DNA from: Prorocentrum cordatum
Taxonomy: Eukaryota; Sar; Dinophyceae; Prorocentrales; Prorocentraceae
NCBI GenBank assembly: GCA_963575745.1
Contig: CAUYUJ010018903.1
Span: forward strand, 95,978-159,977
Reading direction: 5' to 3'
Length of the DNA: 64,000 nucleotides
Within the stretch, counting starts at the first letter, position 1. Every line of letters begins with the position of its first letter. The notes under the pieces are model-generated. The model was not told where the DNA came from and made no database searches. It saw only the letters and a program-made list of their open reading frames with translations. This document shows, piece by piece, positions 31,181 through 41,436 of the stretch. Position numbers and translations under genes: made by a program.

Positions 31181-31212
31181 CCACGGGGTGACCAGGGGAC
31201 ACATTGAAATAA

Positions 31213-31665
31213 TAATAATGATAAGTATGCTAACATTAAGAATAGCAATGCAATAAACGAATCATGTAACAATATGTGTTATAAATATTCATAGCAGTGA
31301 CAATAATGCCATCCATAATGAGAAAACTACTACTATTAATTTTAACCACAAAGAATGACGCTGCTTGAAATAGAGAATAGTAGAAACAACAAAAACGAAT
31401 ACAACTACAATGACACATACTGATAAACATGTAACACTAATCAGCATCATCGTCACCATGATCATCCTAATCAGCATCATCATCATCATCAACATCATCG
31501 TACTACGAATTGAAACAAATAAATAAGTATACGGATAATCATGATGGCACTACGAATTATAAAATAAAAAAGTAGACTGGTACTGATAAAAAGAGGATAG
31601 TAATAATAATCTCGATACTCAGGAGAAGGATACGCACACTATGAATGCTGATAAAAAGAAAACGA
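31213..31665. other. AT-rich insertion
   Basis: About 450 bp of markedly low GC with AAT and ATC runs and internal repeats (ACTACGAATT at 31502 and 31549; CTGATAAAAAGA at 31583 and 31648). The flanks GACCAGGG...TTGAAATAA and GAAGAG..GGCCATGAAATC are contiguous at 34668-34715, so this block looks inserted relative to that copy. No open frame of note. Confidence 0.55.
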
Positions 31666-31740
31666 AGAGAGGGCCATGAAATCCGGATGATATCATGGCC
31701 CTGGCCAGGACATCACCCCCAAGTCAAGACCCCCGTTTGG
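31666..31740 (+). repeat. Dispersed repeat (filled copy, right side)
   Basis: GGCCATGAAATCCGGATGAT, ATCATGGCCCTGGCCAGGAC and ATCACCCCC match 34705-34770. Confidence 0.55.
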
Positions 31741-32266
31741 GAGGCCCTCGAAACAAAAGATCTTGCACATTTCCGTGGGGACCAGGGACGTGCTTACCCG
31801 AGCCAGCGCCAACCCACGTCGGCCGGGGCCGCATTCAAACCCAAGAAAGAGGAGGGCCGCCTCCGGGACCTCGAAGACCCATGGAGGCGTGTTGGATATG
31901 AATATCTGCGCGCCCCTGACGCCCGCGGGCTGGAAAGTAGACGCGTACATCGCTCCCCAGAGGCCCAGGACAGGATTCAAACAGCTGTGGATGTGGATAT
32001 CTCCTTAGCTGTGCACGTCGACGGACCAAACGTCCCCGCCGACCGCGCGAGCGACCCACGACTGGGAATAGAGCCGCGGCACTCGGGCCGCGACCAACAT
32101 ACGCGCTAGACGAATGGAACAAAGAGAGAGTGAAACCACCCTTCGCACACCCCCTGGACTGCGAACCGCAAGCCATCACCCGACCAAGGGGGAGTAACTC
32201 TTCACCAGCCCCATGGTCCGTAGCTCGTTGGAATGACTCTCTCGGTTACGCGCTCGCTGCTACAAA

Positions 32267-32623
32267 TTATCTCAAGACGGCTCGGGCCTGTGGAACAACG
32301 CCCTCGCTGAGATGTGTTTCAGCTCTTGCGTCTGTTGCGATGGTGTACTTCTCGAAGGCAGGGCGCAGCTGGTGGAAGTTCGCATCCTGTTGCTGCACAA
32401 ACCTTCGCTGCTGCTCACTGGGGGCTTGCTGCCGCTGTTCAGCAGGCTGTTTTCGCATTTCCTGCCGCAGCTGGGCGGCACGTACCGTCGGCCCGCATGG
32501 TAAGGATGAGCAACCTTCCCAGGGGAACCATTGCCTCCTTGCCTCCCCGGCCCGTCCTCGGCAACTGTCGTTGGCCGCGCCCCGCTCGAAAAGCTTCGAG
32601 ACGGCCTCCCGAGGCCCTTGCAT
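32267..32623 (-). CDS. Hypothetical Gln-rich coiled-coil-like fragment
   Basis: A 118-residue frame. Residues 45-110 read PTVRAAQLRQEMRKQPAEQR, QQAPSEQQRRFVQQQDANFH and QLRPAFEKYTIATDARAETH, amphipathic, Gln/Arg/Glu-rich and unlike repeat translation. No domain identified. It ends at a stop at 32267. Possibly a real exon or small gene; the first Met is used for lack of better evidence. No promoter or splice signals are evident. Confidence 0.35.
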   Translation of the reverse strand: MQGPREAVSKLFERGAANDSCRGRAGEARRQWFPWEGCSSLPCGPTVRAAQLRQEMRKQPAEQRQQAPSEQQRRFVQQQDANFHQLRPAFEKYTIATDARAETHLSEGVVPQARAVLR

Positions 32624-32699
32624 GCTTGTCGTGCGTCCCTGTGATGCGGGTTGACTGTGCCCACCTCGGCTCAGGCGCGGACGGCTCCGCTTGCACGGA

Positions 32700-32900
32700 T
32701 CGGAGACCTCCTGACCCGGGTCAATCCAGACCCGGGTCAGTCAGACCTTGCAGAATCCTGCAAAATCCTGCACCCAAACCCGGGTCAATGCGAAGGATCC
32801 GGCAAGATCCTGCAGGACCCTGCACCCAAACCCGGGTCAATGCGACCCTGGCCCTGCAGGATCCTGCAAGATCCGGCGCTCTGGCTGACCCCCGTTTGCA
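32700..32900 (+). repeat. ACCCGGGTCAAT / CCTGCAGGATCC short repeats
   Basis: Direct copies of CTGCACCCAAACCCGGGTCA at about 32768 and 32820, with ACCCGGGTCAAT at 32716 and alternating CAAGATCCTGCAGGA phrases. Local duplication of about 53 bp. Confidence 0.8.
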
Positions 32901-33318
32901 TTGACCCCCGTCGCGAGGCTTCCGAACGGAAGCGCCCGCGGCCGTGCCGGCGGCGCTCGGTCTTCTGGACACGGGGCGCAGCCCGTGCCCGCGGCGCCGC
33001 CGCTCGGTCGGCCCCCTCTGCCGCTGCGCTTCCCTGCCGCGGCGCGGGTGGGCACTGGTTACATCCCCCCTGCGCCCGACTGTCGTCGGGATCCTGTCGC
33101 GCACGGGGCCGACGAGGACGACCTGGATTCCGACCCGCAGCGGGGTCTGGCGGCACGATCTGTCCGTACCCCTTTGCTGCACTGGGGCGGCTTGTCGGCC
33201 TGCTCTCTGCGTCGAGCGGCGCATCAGAGACGACGGCGCTCAGCTCCGCGTAGATGGGCGATTCCACCTCAGAGAAGCTTGGGGGATACAGAGGAGTCAA
33301 TTCCAAGTGCCAAATCAT
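32785..33318 (-). CDS. Hypothetical protein, minus strand
   Basis: A 177-residue frame beginning MIWHLELTPLYPPSFSEVES, PIYAELSAVVSDAPLDAESR and PTSRPSAAKGYGQIVPPDPA. The first 80 residues look protein-like; the rest is Arg/Pro/Ala-rich and enters the ACCCGGGTCA repeat. Not recognised. The nearby minus frame at 32267-32623 could belong to the same gene. Confidence 0.3.
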   Translation of the reverse strand: MIWHLELTPLYPPSFSEVESPIYAELSAVVSDAPLDAESRPTSRPSAAKGYGQIVPPDPAAGRNPGRPRRPRARQDPDDSRAQGGCNQCPPAPRQGSAAAEGADRAAAPRARAAPRVQKTERRRHGRGRFRSEASRRGSMQTGVSQSAGSCRILQGQGRIDPGLGAGSCRILPDPSH

Positions 33319-33349
33319 GCGGCGGGTATTCCCCGCCGCTTCGGCTGAC

Positions 33350-34100
33350 AGTCTGAGGTTAGGGAAGCTTTAGCCTGAGAGCTGAAATCTCTTCAGTGGA
33401 TTTTGTGACCCTGGCTCGCCCATGCAGGCGGCCAGGCTCCTTTGTCAGCATTCCGAGATGCATCCAGCACCGCTCACCGAGCCAAGCGGCGGCTCTCCTT
33501 TCATTCGACCGTTCCCAGCTTCAGCTGAGGCAGGAGCAGGGTGAGTGGGCGAGAGGAGTGGGGAGAGGCTCGAACACCACCACCCCGACACCCAAGCACC
33601 ACCCAGCGGGTACGGGGAACGGGGCTACCGTTCGAAAATGAGACACGCGCCTTCAGCACGGAAGGTAAAACACAGAAGCCTGGCTACTGCCGGGACTGCC
33701 GAACATGCTGACAGACCAGATGCTCAGAAGTAGGGCATGGATCCAAAGTAGAGTTGGAGAAACGTGCGTCTGTGTGCGCGTCCACTTCACTGTCTGACCA
33801 AACTCGGTGGATCGCGGCGAGCTGATGCCAGCTCCGCTACGAACAAGAATTGCGGGCTTGGCAGTTGGCGATCTACTGAGAAGAAGCACATTGTATATCT
33901 CAGAGTGCGTGTGTCGCTCAGGAGATTGAGCCAGAGGGCAGCGGTGCATCCGATCCGAGCGAGGAGGAGGGCGGTTAGAAGGTGGGACGAGGAGGCAGAA
34001 GGAGGGATGAGGGAGGAGGGACGAGGACAGAGGAGAGCATAGGAGGATGGATGGTGAATGGGACAGAGGAAGATTGACAGTGGGGGAAACGAGGATGGAG
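33350..34100. other. No gene recognised
   Basis: Mixed-composition sequence without recognised motif on either strand. Confidence 0.35.
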
Positions 34101-34109
34101 GGAAAGGGC

Positions 34110-34130
34110 GGGAGAGGGAGAGAGGAAGAA

Positions 34131-34161
<31 letters not shown>

Positions 34162-34205
34162 GAGAACAAAAAAAAAGAGAGAAAAAGAGAGAGAGAGAGA
34201 GCGCG
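34110..34205. repeat. (GA)n-rich purine tract
   Basis: GAGAGAGAAAGAGAG with an A8 run. Confidence 0.95.
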
Positions 34206-34424
34206 CGCAACAAAAACAGACAGATAGATAGGATCGGCAGAGAAAGGCAGGATCGGGGATAATGGGAAGACCGAGAAGATAGGAGAAGCAACGAGGAAGC
34301 GGAAGGGAGGAAGCATGGAGCAAGGGGGAGCGTGATACAATGCGATACGCCGCCGCCTCGAAAAAAGAAATGGACCACTCAGCCAATGGGAGGGAGGAGC
34401 GCTGCACAGGGTGGAATCCGCAGC

Positions 34425-34560
34425 TCCGCTCTGGGTGCTGCATCCTGCAACACCGCTCTGGGTGCTGCGGGCAGCTCCATGCAAGACCGCTCTGGGTGCT
34501 GCATTCTGACACACCGCTCTGGGTGCTTCACTGCGTGACCGCTCTGGGTACCGCTCTGCA
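34425..34560 (+). repeat. CCGCTCTGGGTGCTGC minisatellite
   Basis: About six irregular units of CCGCTCTGGGTGCTGCATCC type, 20-40 bp apart. Confidence 0.9.
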
Positions 34561-34659
34561 AAAGAACGCTGGGTGTCGCTCTCCCCGGGTGGCTACTGTC
34601 GGGAGCGGCAAAGAGGGGGGTGTCCAAGAGGGGGGTGCAAATCATGGCCGGCGGCATGT

Positions 34660-34775
34660 GTGCGGCCCAGCGGGGGGACCAGGGACGTAATGAAATAAGA
34701 AGAGGCGCCATGAAATCTGGGGAAAAATCATGGCCCGCGCCATGATATCCACCCCCCCTAGTCATCACCCCCCTC
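34660..34775 (+). repeat. Dispersed repeat, empty copy
   Basis: GGGACCAGGGACGTAATGAA, ATAAGAAGAGGCGCCATGAA and ATCATGGCCC are contiguous here; the homologous copy at 31183-31740 has the 450-bp AT-rich block between them. Confidence 0.6.
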
Positions 34776-34799
34776 TTTGCCGCCCCCGATACTGGTGCG

Positions 34800-35330
34800 C
34801 CAGCTCGTGCAGGCAGGACGGATTACGGACTCCCAGCGGGAGCACGGACACGCTCGCTGCGGGCACCGGGCTGACATAATTATGCGGGAAAGGTCCAGCC
34901 GCCGCACCCGGGCTGGCGGCTCTTGCTGCCTGCCTGCTGCCGTCGCTTGTGTTGGCTGGCTGGTTGCTTTATACTGTTGGCATCGGCATAAGCAAACTGG
35001 ATCAACTCATTTCGCGCATCGCGCCCCGCGATGCGCGATTCAGTTCGCGCCCCCGCGCCGACGTCCTGGAGACGGGCGCCTCTCCAACCCAAGCCGCGAT
35101 TCGCGAAGCGCGGTACTTTCGCGCCCCCTCTGGTGACCTTCGTAAATCAAATCGACTTGATCGTAACACGAGTGGCACCGTCAGGACCAACCTTCAATAT
35201 TAGTGTGCGGCTGATGCAGATGTGATACAGTGAAAGCCTAACAGTCGATTCGCACGCAAGGTGTTCCCAGAAGCGCCCCTTCCTCCCCCAAAGCACAGCA
35301 GCTAACCCCCCGAGCTCCCTCGGTGACTGC
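34800..35330. other. No gene assigned; weak minus-strand frame
   Basis: A minus frame reads RDARNELIQFAYADANSIKQ, PASQHKRRQQ (about 35030-34940), protein-like but short and unrecognised. Confidence 0.25.
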
Positions 35331-35334
35331 ACTG

Positions 35335-35500
35335 GCTAGCAAGTCGAATGACTGGCTGGCAGGCTGGCAACTCGGCTGGTTGGCTAGCTGTTTCGGTGGA
35401 CGTTTGGCAGGTTGCCTGGCTATCTGGCTGACTCGAGGGCTGGTTCGCAGGCTGGCTGGCTGGAAGGCTGACTGGGTGACTGGCGAGTTCGGAGACTGGA
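35335..35500. repeat. CTGGCTGG-type low-complexity tract
   Basis: Repeated GGCTGG, CTGGCTGGC and GACTGGCTGG words. Confidence 0.8.
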
Positions 35501-35559
35501 TCTGCCGTCTTTTCCAGGGGTCCCGGGGGGGGAGCAGGCGAGGAACTAGTCCCTCTCAT

Positions 35560-35655
35560 TCACGTCCTCCTCCTCATCATCATTATCCTCCTCTTCCTTC
35601 TCCTCCTCCTCCTCCTCTTCGCCTCCTCCTCCTCCTCCTCCTCCTCATCCTCCGC
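35560..35655. repeat. (CTC)n microsatellite
   Basis: CTC/CTT trinucleotides with CATCATCATT at the start. Confidence 0.95.
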
Positions 35656-36041
35656 CATGGCCCCTCCCCTCCCTGTTCCCTGCCCCTCCGCTCCCAGCTC
35701 ACCCTGGGTACACGCACGACCGAGCCGCGCCGCACGGATCAGTACAGAGTACGTCGCCGTGCGCTGCGCACACGCGGGGAGCGTCCCCACAGGGCTCTGC
35801 AGAGTGCTCGGACCCCCCCCTCGCAGAGCTCACCGGGAGGCGCGCGGGGCGGCGGAGGAGGGCACGGCACCACCACCGTGGAGGCGCCCCAGGCGCCCAG
35901 GACACACAGGCAGGCGCGGCGCCGCCGGGCGGCTCTCGACGACGCGTCATCGTGGAGCGGCCCCTTCAAAGTTGAGAGGCGCGTTGGGGTACTCTCTGCC
36001 GAGTATGGAGCAGGGACCGACCGTCCAGGCATGCCTGGAGG

Positions 36042-36202
36042 CCTACCACGAAACTGTCTCAGAACCCGAACATGTTCTAAGAACGAAAGCAATGTTCTTA
36101 GAACATACACCCGATGTGTTAACACAAGACAGTCCCAGGCAGAAATGTTCTAAGAACATTTCGTGGAACCCACAAAAGGTTCTTAGAACAGTGTTTGGTA
36201 GG
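36042..36202. mobile_element. Fold-back element with nested GTTCTNAGAAC palindromes
   Basis: Left end CCTACCACGAAACTGTCTCA, right end reverse complement CCTACCAAACACTGTTCTAA. Inside are TGTTCTAAGAAC, GTTCTTAGAACA, GTTCTAAGAACA and GTTCTTAGAACA palindromes. AT-richer than its surroundings and without coding capacity. Confidence 0.6.
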
Positions 36203-36209
36203 GACGCTT

Positions 36210-37380
36210 CGTCACTGCTTGAGACTAGCCCTCTCGAAGCTGGCGGGCGCGCTGGGCTCTTGGCGGAGGGCATTCCCGCCCGCGCATCTCGGTGCGCCGG
36301 CTTCGGCTTCTGGGCGGGCGGGGGCAAGCTTCTCGCAGCACTTTGATGCTGTAGCATTAGCTGTGACGTGACTTGTAGATTGCGCAAGCACAGAATTAAT
36401 CCGTGTCTCCATGAACCGAATATTACGGGCGTCGGAGAAAACACTGAGCAACACTCGCGCAAAAACATCTGGTTTGACAGTTTGACCCCCCCTCCCTGCG
36501 AATGCAATGTTGGTCTCAGATTTTGCGTGTTTGGGCGTCCGAGCGGTCTTCAGCGTAGGCAGTTGCAGGCAGGCGTGAGTGGGGGGATGGTTCCTTGGTC
36601 GCCGACCTTTCCCCCGCAGAACATCGCTGGTGACACAACGGCATCGCGACACAAAGCGACGCTCGGCAAACTGGGAGCACCGCACAGGCCGACAGCCGGC
36701 AACAGGCAGAGCCGTGCCGTGGACCGCGGCCTGGGCGACAGCTCGGCGGCGCGGTTGCTCCGCGTGTCCCTCCGGGGCCCGTAAAGCGGTCAGCGACATG
36801 CCCCTGCACGCAGCGCCGAGAGTGGACAGGAACGATCTTTGTTTCAGTGGCGGCCCTAACGGGCGTTTTCGGGGGGGAGGGGGGGGCGGCGGGAGGGGGC
36901 ATAACGTATAGACAAGCGCGCTCCACTACTCGCAAGAGCAGCGGCTCGCAAAGGGCCTGGATCCGCCATAACCAGGGGGATTTACGATACTTTACATCGA
37001 TGCAGACATGTGTTTTTCTGACATCTGCGAGTGGGCAATTTGCGAGTGTGGAACGCGCTTGGTGAACGTGGAGCTCCCCGCCCTCCCCCAGGCTGTGGTG
37101 CTGGACACACTGCGGCAGTGCCTGGGAGGGGGGGAGCGTCACGTCATGTGGGGGGGAGGGGAGGGGGCATAGCGCGCGTCATGGCCCAGAGGGCAACAGA
37201 AACACTCTCCGGGAAGGAAGGTCTGCGCTGGCGTGGAGGCATGGCGAATCCTCCGCCCCAAGAGGGCGGCAGGAGCTCTCTGTCCTGTGGCCCCCCCACG
37301 TCTCCCCCGTATGCCGACCGCGAGGCCGCTGTACGGTGCCCTCTCCCTTCGAGTAGGGGACCGACTACAGAATTGACTTG
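36210..37380. other. No gene recognised
   Basis: Frames on both strands are unremarkable. A G-rich tract lies at 36868-36900. Confidence 0.35.
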
Positions 37381-37383
37381 CAG

Positions 37384-37527
37384 TCAGGGCTGGACCTGAA
37401 CGATGCTTGCGTTTTGTTTTCGTTTTGTTTTTGTTCGTTTTGCTCCACCTGTTCTCCTGTACCCTCCCCAAACGGAAAACAAAACACAGCCGAAGTCCAG
37501 CAAAACAGCGTTTAGGTCCAGCCCTGC
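37384..37527. mobile_element. Short fold-back element
   Basis: Outer arms AGGGCTGGACCTGAACG and CGTTTAGGTCCAGCCCTG are reverse complements over 17 bp with one mismatch. Inner arms GCGTTTTGTTTTCG and CGGAAAACAAAAC also pair loosely. About 144 bp. Confidence 0.6.
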
Positions 37528-38009
37528 TTACAGTGGGGCCCGACCACAAGAAACCTTCCACAAGAAACCCAACCCTGAGACCCCAGGTCGTGCATTGATT
37601 TTCGGTGTGGGAACGTCACGCTCTCCATAGCAGAACCATCGAAACCCGAGAGACGCAGGGCACCCTGGAGGCAAGCAGGGTGCTTCTTGGCATTGGCCTC
37701 CACTGTGTCCCAAAATTGATTTTCTCGTCTAGTCACGCGCAGAACGTCCATTGATCTACGAGCATCCGACGCTTTCCTCACGGACCCGACGAGAGAATCA
37801 AGTCTGGGGTGCATCGAAACTGTGCCGTCCATCCCCTGCCCGATCCCTGGGGCAGCCACGCGTGTGAGCCCTGCCCCTGCTGCCCACGCCGTCGGGCAAG
37901 TGGGGGCTCGCCGGTGTGTCCAGACCGTGCGAGCGGGCGCGGGCGCCGCGAGCCCCCTACCGGTGAACCCCCCCTCCTGCCTCCCCGAGGCGGCGCCCTT
38001 CCCGAAGGT

Positions 38010-38212
38010 CGGCGGCGAGCGAGGGGGGAAAGCGAGAAGGAGAAGGCCCTCTCAGAGGGCTCGGGCGTCCACCGGCCTCCCGCGAAGTCCTCTGAGCCTT
38101 CCCCGAAGGCACAAGAAGAAACTTCTCAGAAGGCCAGAGGGCTTCTGAGAAGTCCCGCCGCCTTCTGAGAAGGCCTTCTCCTTCTCGCTTCCCCCCCTCG
38201 CTCGCCGCCGAG
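38010..38212. repeat. Long near-perfect inverted repeat (fold-back)
   Basis: The left arm from 38010 (CGGCGGCGAGCGAGGGGGG, AAAGCGAGAAGGAGAAGGCC) pairs with the right arm 38165-38211 (GGCCTTCTCCTTCTCGCTT, CCCCCCTCGCTCGCCGCCG) over about 45 bp. The loop of about 100 bp itself has CTTCTCAGAAG and CTTCTGAGAAG palindromes. Confidence 0.8.
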
Positions 38213-38299
38213 GGCGGTGCGGCTGGCGCGTTTTCCCGGGCAGGCCAAGGCTTTCCGTGGCGCACAGTGTCCTTGCCAGCACTGCAGCAGCACACTGTG

Positions 38300-38400
38300 A
38301 ATACTCAAAAAACACACAAACAAAAAAACTGTTCCCATAGTATTTTGTGACTATTTTGAATATTCATCCTGTAGAGGAAAAGGCCCGACTTAGTCGTAGT
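38300..38400. mobile_element. MITE-like end fragment
   Basis: TTTTGAATATTCATCCTGTA followed by GAGGAAAAGGCCCGACTTAG resembles the right end of the 29062 element. The matching left end was not found, so it is a partial copy. Confidence 0.45.
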
Positions 38401-38607
38401 GGTGACAAAATGATTGCGCGCCTCCTCGAAAGACTCCTGACTGGCCTCCTCCCGGACGCACTCTCATGGCGGGCCGCTCAGGAGATCAGAGGTTTTTACG
38501 CGGCTCCCCGAGAGGCTCCTGAGAGGCTTTTCAGCGCGGCTTCCCGCCAAGCTTCTGCAAGGCTTCCTGAGCGGCTCCTGAAAGGCGGCTTCATGAGAGG
38601 CTTCCTG

Positions 38608-38745
38608 ATCCGGATCCTCCTCCTCCTCCTCCTCCTCCTCCTCCTGTTCCTCCTCCTCCTCCTCCTCCTCTCCCTCCTCCCTCCTCCTCCTCCTCCTCCT
38701 CCTCCTCCTCCTCCTCCTCCTCCTCCTCCTCCTCCTCCTCCTCCT
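38608..38745. repeat. (CTC)n microsatellite
   Basis: CTC/TCC repeat of about 140 bp. Confidence 0.97.
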
Positions 38746-39079
38746 ACGTGTGCGGTCGCATGCGTTCACGCTCGCGAGTGTGCGCGCGTGGCTACCTAGG
38801 AGCGGAGAAAGATGGAGTTCCCCTCGCCTAGACCTCCAACGTCTTGAAAGTTCAAGAGCGCGTGCTCGATCGTTCTGCAATTCTGTCTGTGCGTGGGGGG
38901 CGATCTGGGCATCCAGGGGCGGCGCCGGGACTCCCATGGGGTAGTAGCTCGAGTCCCGGGTCTGGGACAGTGTGTTCTTCTGGGGCTTTGGGGAAGTGCT
39001 CGGCGGCCAAAGAATAAACAAGGGTGCGTCGAAAAAACTTGTTCCAAGATCCAGAGGCACGACCCGTGTGAGGGGGGTT

Positions 39080-39262
39080 CCGTAAGCGGCCAACCGACCC
39101 AACAGCCAACCAACCAAGCGACCAACCAGCCAGCCAACAAAGCAAGCAGCCAACGAACCAACCAACCACTTGACCCAGCAACTGGACGACGACAACGACG
39201 ACGGCAACGAAGACGACGACAACGACAACGACAACGACGAGGACGACGACGACGACAACGGC
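39080..39262. repeat. CCAA tetranucleotide and GAC trinucleotide tracts
   Basis: CCAACCAACCAAGCGACC phrases to about 39180, then GACAACGACGACG. Confidence 0.9.
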
Positions 39263-39540
39263 CGCAGAATGGAACGGAATGGAATGGAACGGAATGGAAT
39301 GAAATGGGATAGGATGGAATAGGATGGAATGGGATGGAATGGGATGGAATGAAATGAAATGGAATGTGGGATGTGATGGGATGGAACGGAATGGAATGGA
39401 ATGGGATGGAATGGGATGGGATGAAAATGAATGGAATGGGATGGGATGGAATGGAATGGAATGGAATGCGATTGAATGCAATGGAATGGAATGGGATCGG
39501 ATGTAATGGAATGGAATGTGGAATGCGATGGGAAATAATA
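39263..39540. repeat. (GGAAT)n pentanucleotide satellite
   Basis: GGAAT, GGGAT and GAAAT pentamers in tandem for about 280 bp. Confidence 0.95.
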
Positions 39541-39694
39541 GAACATACCAGAACAGAACGGAACGGAGCGAGAGCAGGAGCATCCCCATAGGCGGAGGTG
39601 GTTCTCGTCCGTTCCTCTCCGCTCCGTTCCAGTCCATGACATGCCAAACCAGTCCACTCCTTGCCATTCCCATCGCATCCCATCGCATCCCATC

Positions 39695-39838
39695 CTTCGT
39701 CGTTGTCGTCCTTTTCGTCGTCGCCGTCGTCGTGGCTGTCGTCGTCGTACACATCGTCGTCGCCGTCGTCGTCGTTGTCGTCGTCGTCGTACACACCGTC
39801 GTCGCCGCCGTCATCGTCGTCGTGGTCGTTGTTGCCAC
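39695..39838. repeat. GTC microsatellite
   Basis: CGTCGTC repeats with a duplicated GTACACANCGTCGTCGCCG phrase near 39748 and 39788. Confidence 0.95.
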
Positions 39839-40030
39839 GTGACGTTGCCACGTGAAGTGAAATCGTTTTGTTTAGCTCCCAGGCGTTGCCACGTGGCAAG
39901 TGAAGCGGACTAGTATTTTCCGCGGCCCCCCCGGCGCTGTCACGTGACGAGTAGAATGGAACACTCTTGCGTCGCCCCCCCCCCCAAGGCGTTGCCAAGT
40001 GGCGAGTGGAGCGGAATAGTATGATACTGG
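39836..40030 (+). repeat. ~50-bp minisatellite with GTTGCCACGTGGC (left part)
   Basis: Four units with GCGTTGCCACGTGGCAAGTG, GCTGTCACGTGACGAGTAG and GTTGCCAAGTGGCGAGTGG, each followed by AGCGGAATAGTA-like sequence. It resumes at 40540 after an unrelated 9-bp VNTR. Confidence 0.7.
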
Positions 40031-40056
40031 AGAGACGCCCCGATCATAATCTTTCT

Positions 40057-40430
40057 GGGGGCTATGGGGCTATAGGGCTATAGGGCTATGCGGCTATGGG
40101 GCTGTAGGGCTATAGGACTAGAGGGCTATATTTCTATTGGGCCGTTGGGCTATAGGGCTAGGACTATAGGGCTATAGGGTTATTGACCAATCATGCTATA
40201 GGGCTATTGGGCTACAGGGTTAGAGGGCTATAGGGCTATATAGAGCTATAGGGCTATAGGGCTAGAGGGCTAGCGGGCTAGAGGGCTAGAGGGCTATAGG
40301 GCTATAGGGCTGTAGGGTGATTGGGCTCTTGGGCTATAAGGCTATAGGGCTATGGGACCAGAGGGCTGCAGGGCTGTAGGGCTATAGGGCTATGGGGCTA
40401 TAGGGCTATAGGACTATGGGGCTCCTGGGC
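40057..40430 (+). repeat. GGGCTATA 8-9-bp minisatellite
   Basis: About forty units of GGGCTATAG with variants (GGGCTAGAG, GGGCTATTG, GGACTATAG) over 375 bp. Confidence 0.97.
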
Positions 40431-40539
40431 ACCCGGGCGGGCCGCCAAAATCGGCGGCGCACCTCACCTGACCATATGAATCCGCCAGGACCCCTACAGG
40501 CGGCAAGCTCCGATCGGGGACTCTGTTGTGCACCCCCCG

Positions 40540-40685
40540 ACCATGTCACGCGACGAGTAGACTATAGAATAGAATGGTTCGCCCTCCCGGCGGTGCCACG
40601 CGGCGAACCGGGCGGAGGGTGGAATACTATCTGCTCTGCCCCGAGGCATTGCCGTGTGACGTGTAGGGTGTTCGGGTCCCGCGGC
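40540..40685 (+). repeat. ~50-bp minisatellite with GTGCCACGCGGC (right part)
   Basis: Three further units: CATGTCACGCGACGAGTAG, GCGGTGCCACGCGGCGAAC and GCATTGCCGTGTGACGTGTAG. Confidence 0.65.
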
Positions 40686-40774
40686 ATTGCACTGACATTC
40701 CCCAACCAGTGCTTGCACCGAAGGGGTCCTGGCGGAGGTTGAAGGATTTGGCGAAAGTTTCCCGCCGATGTTAG

Positions 40775-40875
40775 TCGCACGCTGGGTTCCCGGGTTCCTG
40801 GTTCCGGGTTTCCGGGTTCCCGGTTCCCGGGCCGATTTTGGTGGGCGGCGAGGTTCTCAGGTTCCCGGGTTCCTG
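40775..40875 (+). repeat. GGGTTCCC-type short repeat
   Basis: GGGTTCCCGGGTTCCTGGTT and CCGGGTTTCCGGGTTCCCGG; near-palindromic. Confidence 0.85.
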
Positions 40876-40884
40876 GTCGATCTT

Positions 40885-41132
40885 CTTATCGATCGGTCTC
40901 AGCATCGATCTCATTTCCCACCTCTCTATCGGTCTCACCATCGATCTCACAATCGATCTCACAATCGATCTCGCAAGCGATCTCAATAGAGATCGCACGA
41001 GCGATCTCGCGATCGATCTCCCTATCGATCTCATTGAATCGACTTCACTCTCGGTCTCATGATCGACCTTACAATCGTCCTCTATCGATTCCACTATCGA
41101 TCTCATAATCGATCTCACAATCGATCTCAAAA
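40885..41132 (+). repeat. 12-bp minisatellite ATCGATCTCACA
   Basis: About twenty units of ATCGATCTCACA with point variants, each carrying a self-complementary ATCGAT or GATC core. Confidence 0.95.
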
Positions 41133-41436
41133 TCCACACGACTAAATTCCAAATCATCCCCTGACTGGGTTTCTCAGGTGTAGCCGTATTGCGTTAGATT
41201 GCACAGACATTGAACTGCGTGTATGTTCGTCTACAGACAAGAGCACCGGGGGAGGCCCCCCTCGCCCCGTTCCCCTAACCGGAACTGCCGCCACACGAAA
41301 AACCCCGGCTACGGCAGACCTGGTTTAGTGATTCTGCACAGGGCGGTGCCGCGCGGGCCGGCTTCTCGCCCCGCGGGGGACGCCCGTCCCCCGAGGCGGC
41401 TGGGAGGCGCGTGTGCCCCCCCCAGGTGTGCCGCTG

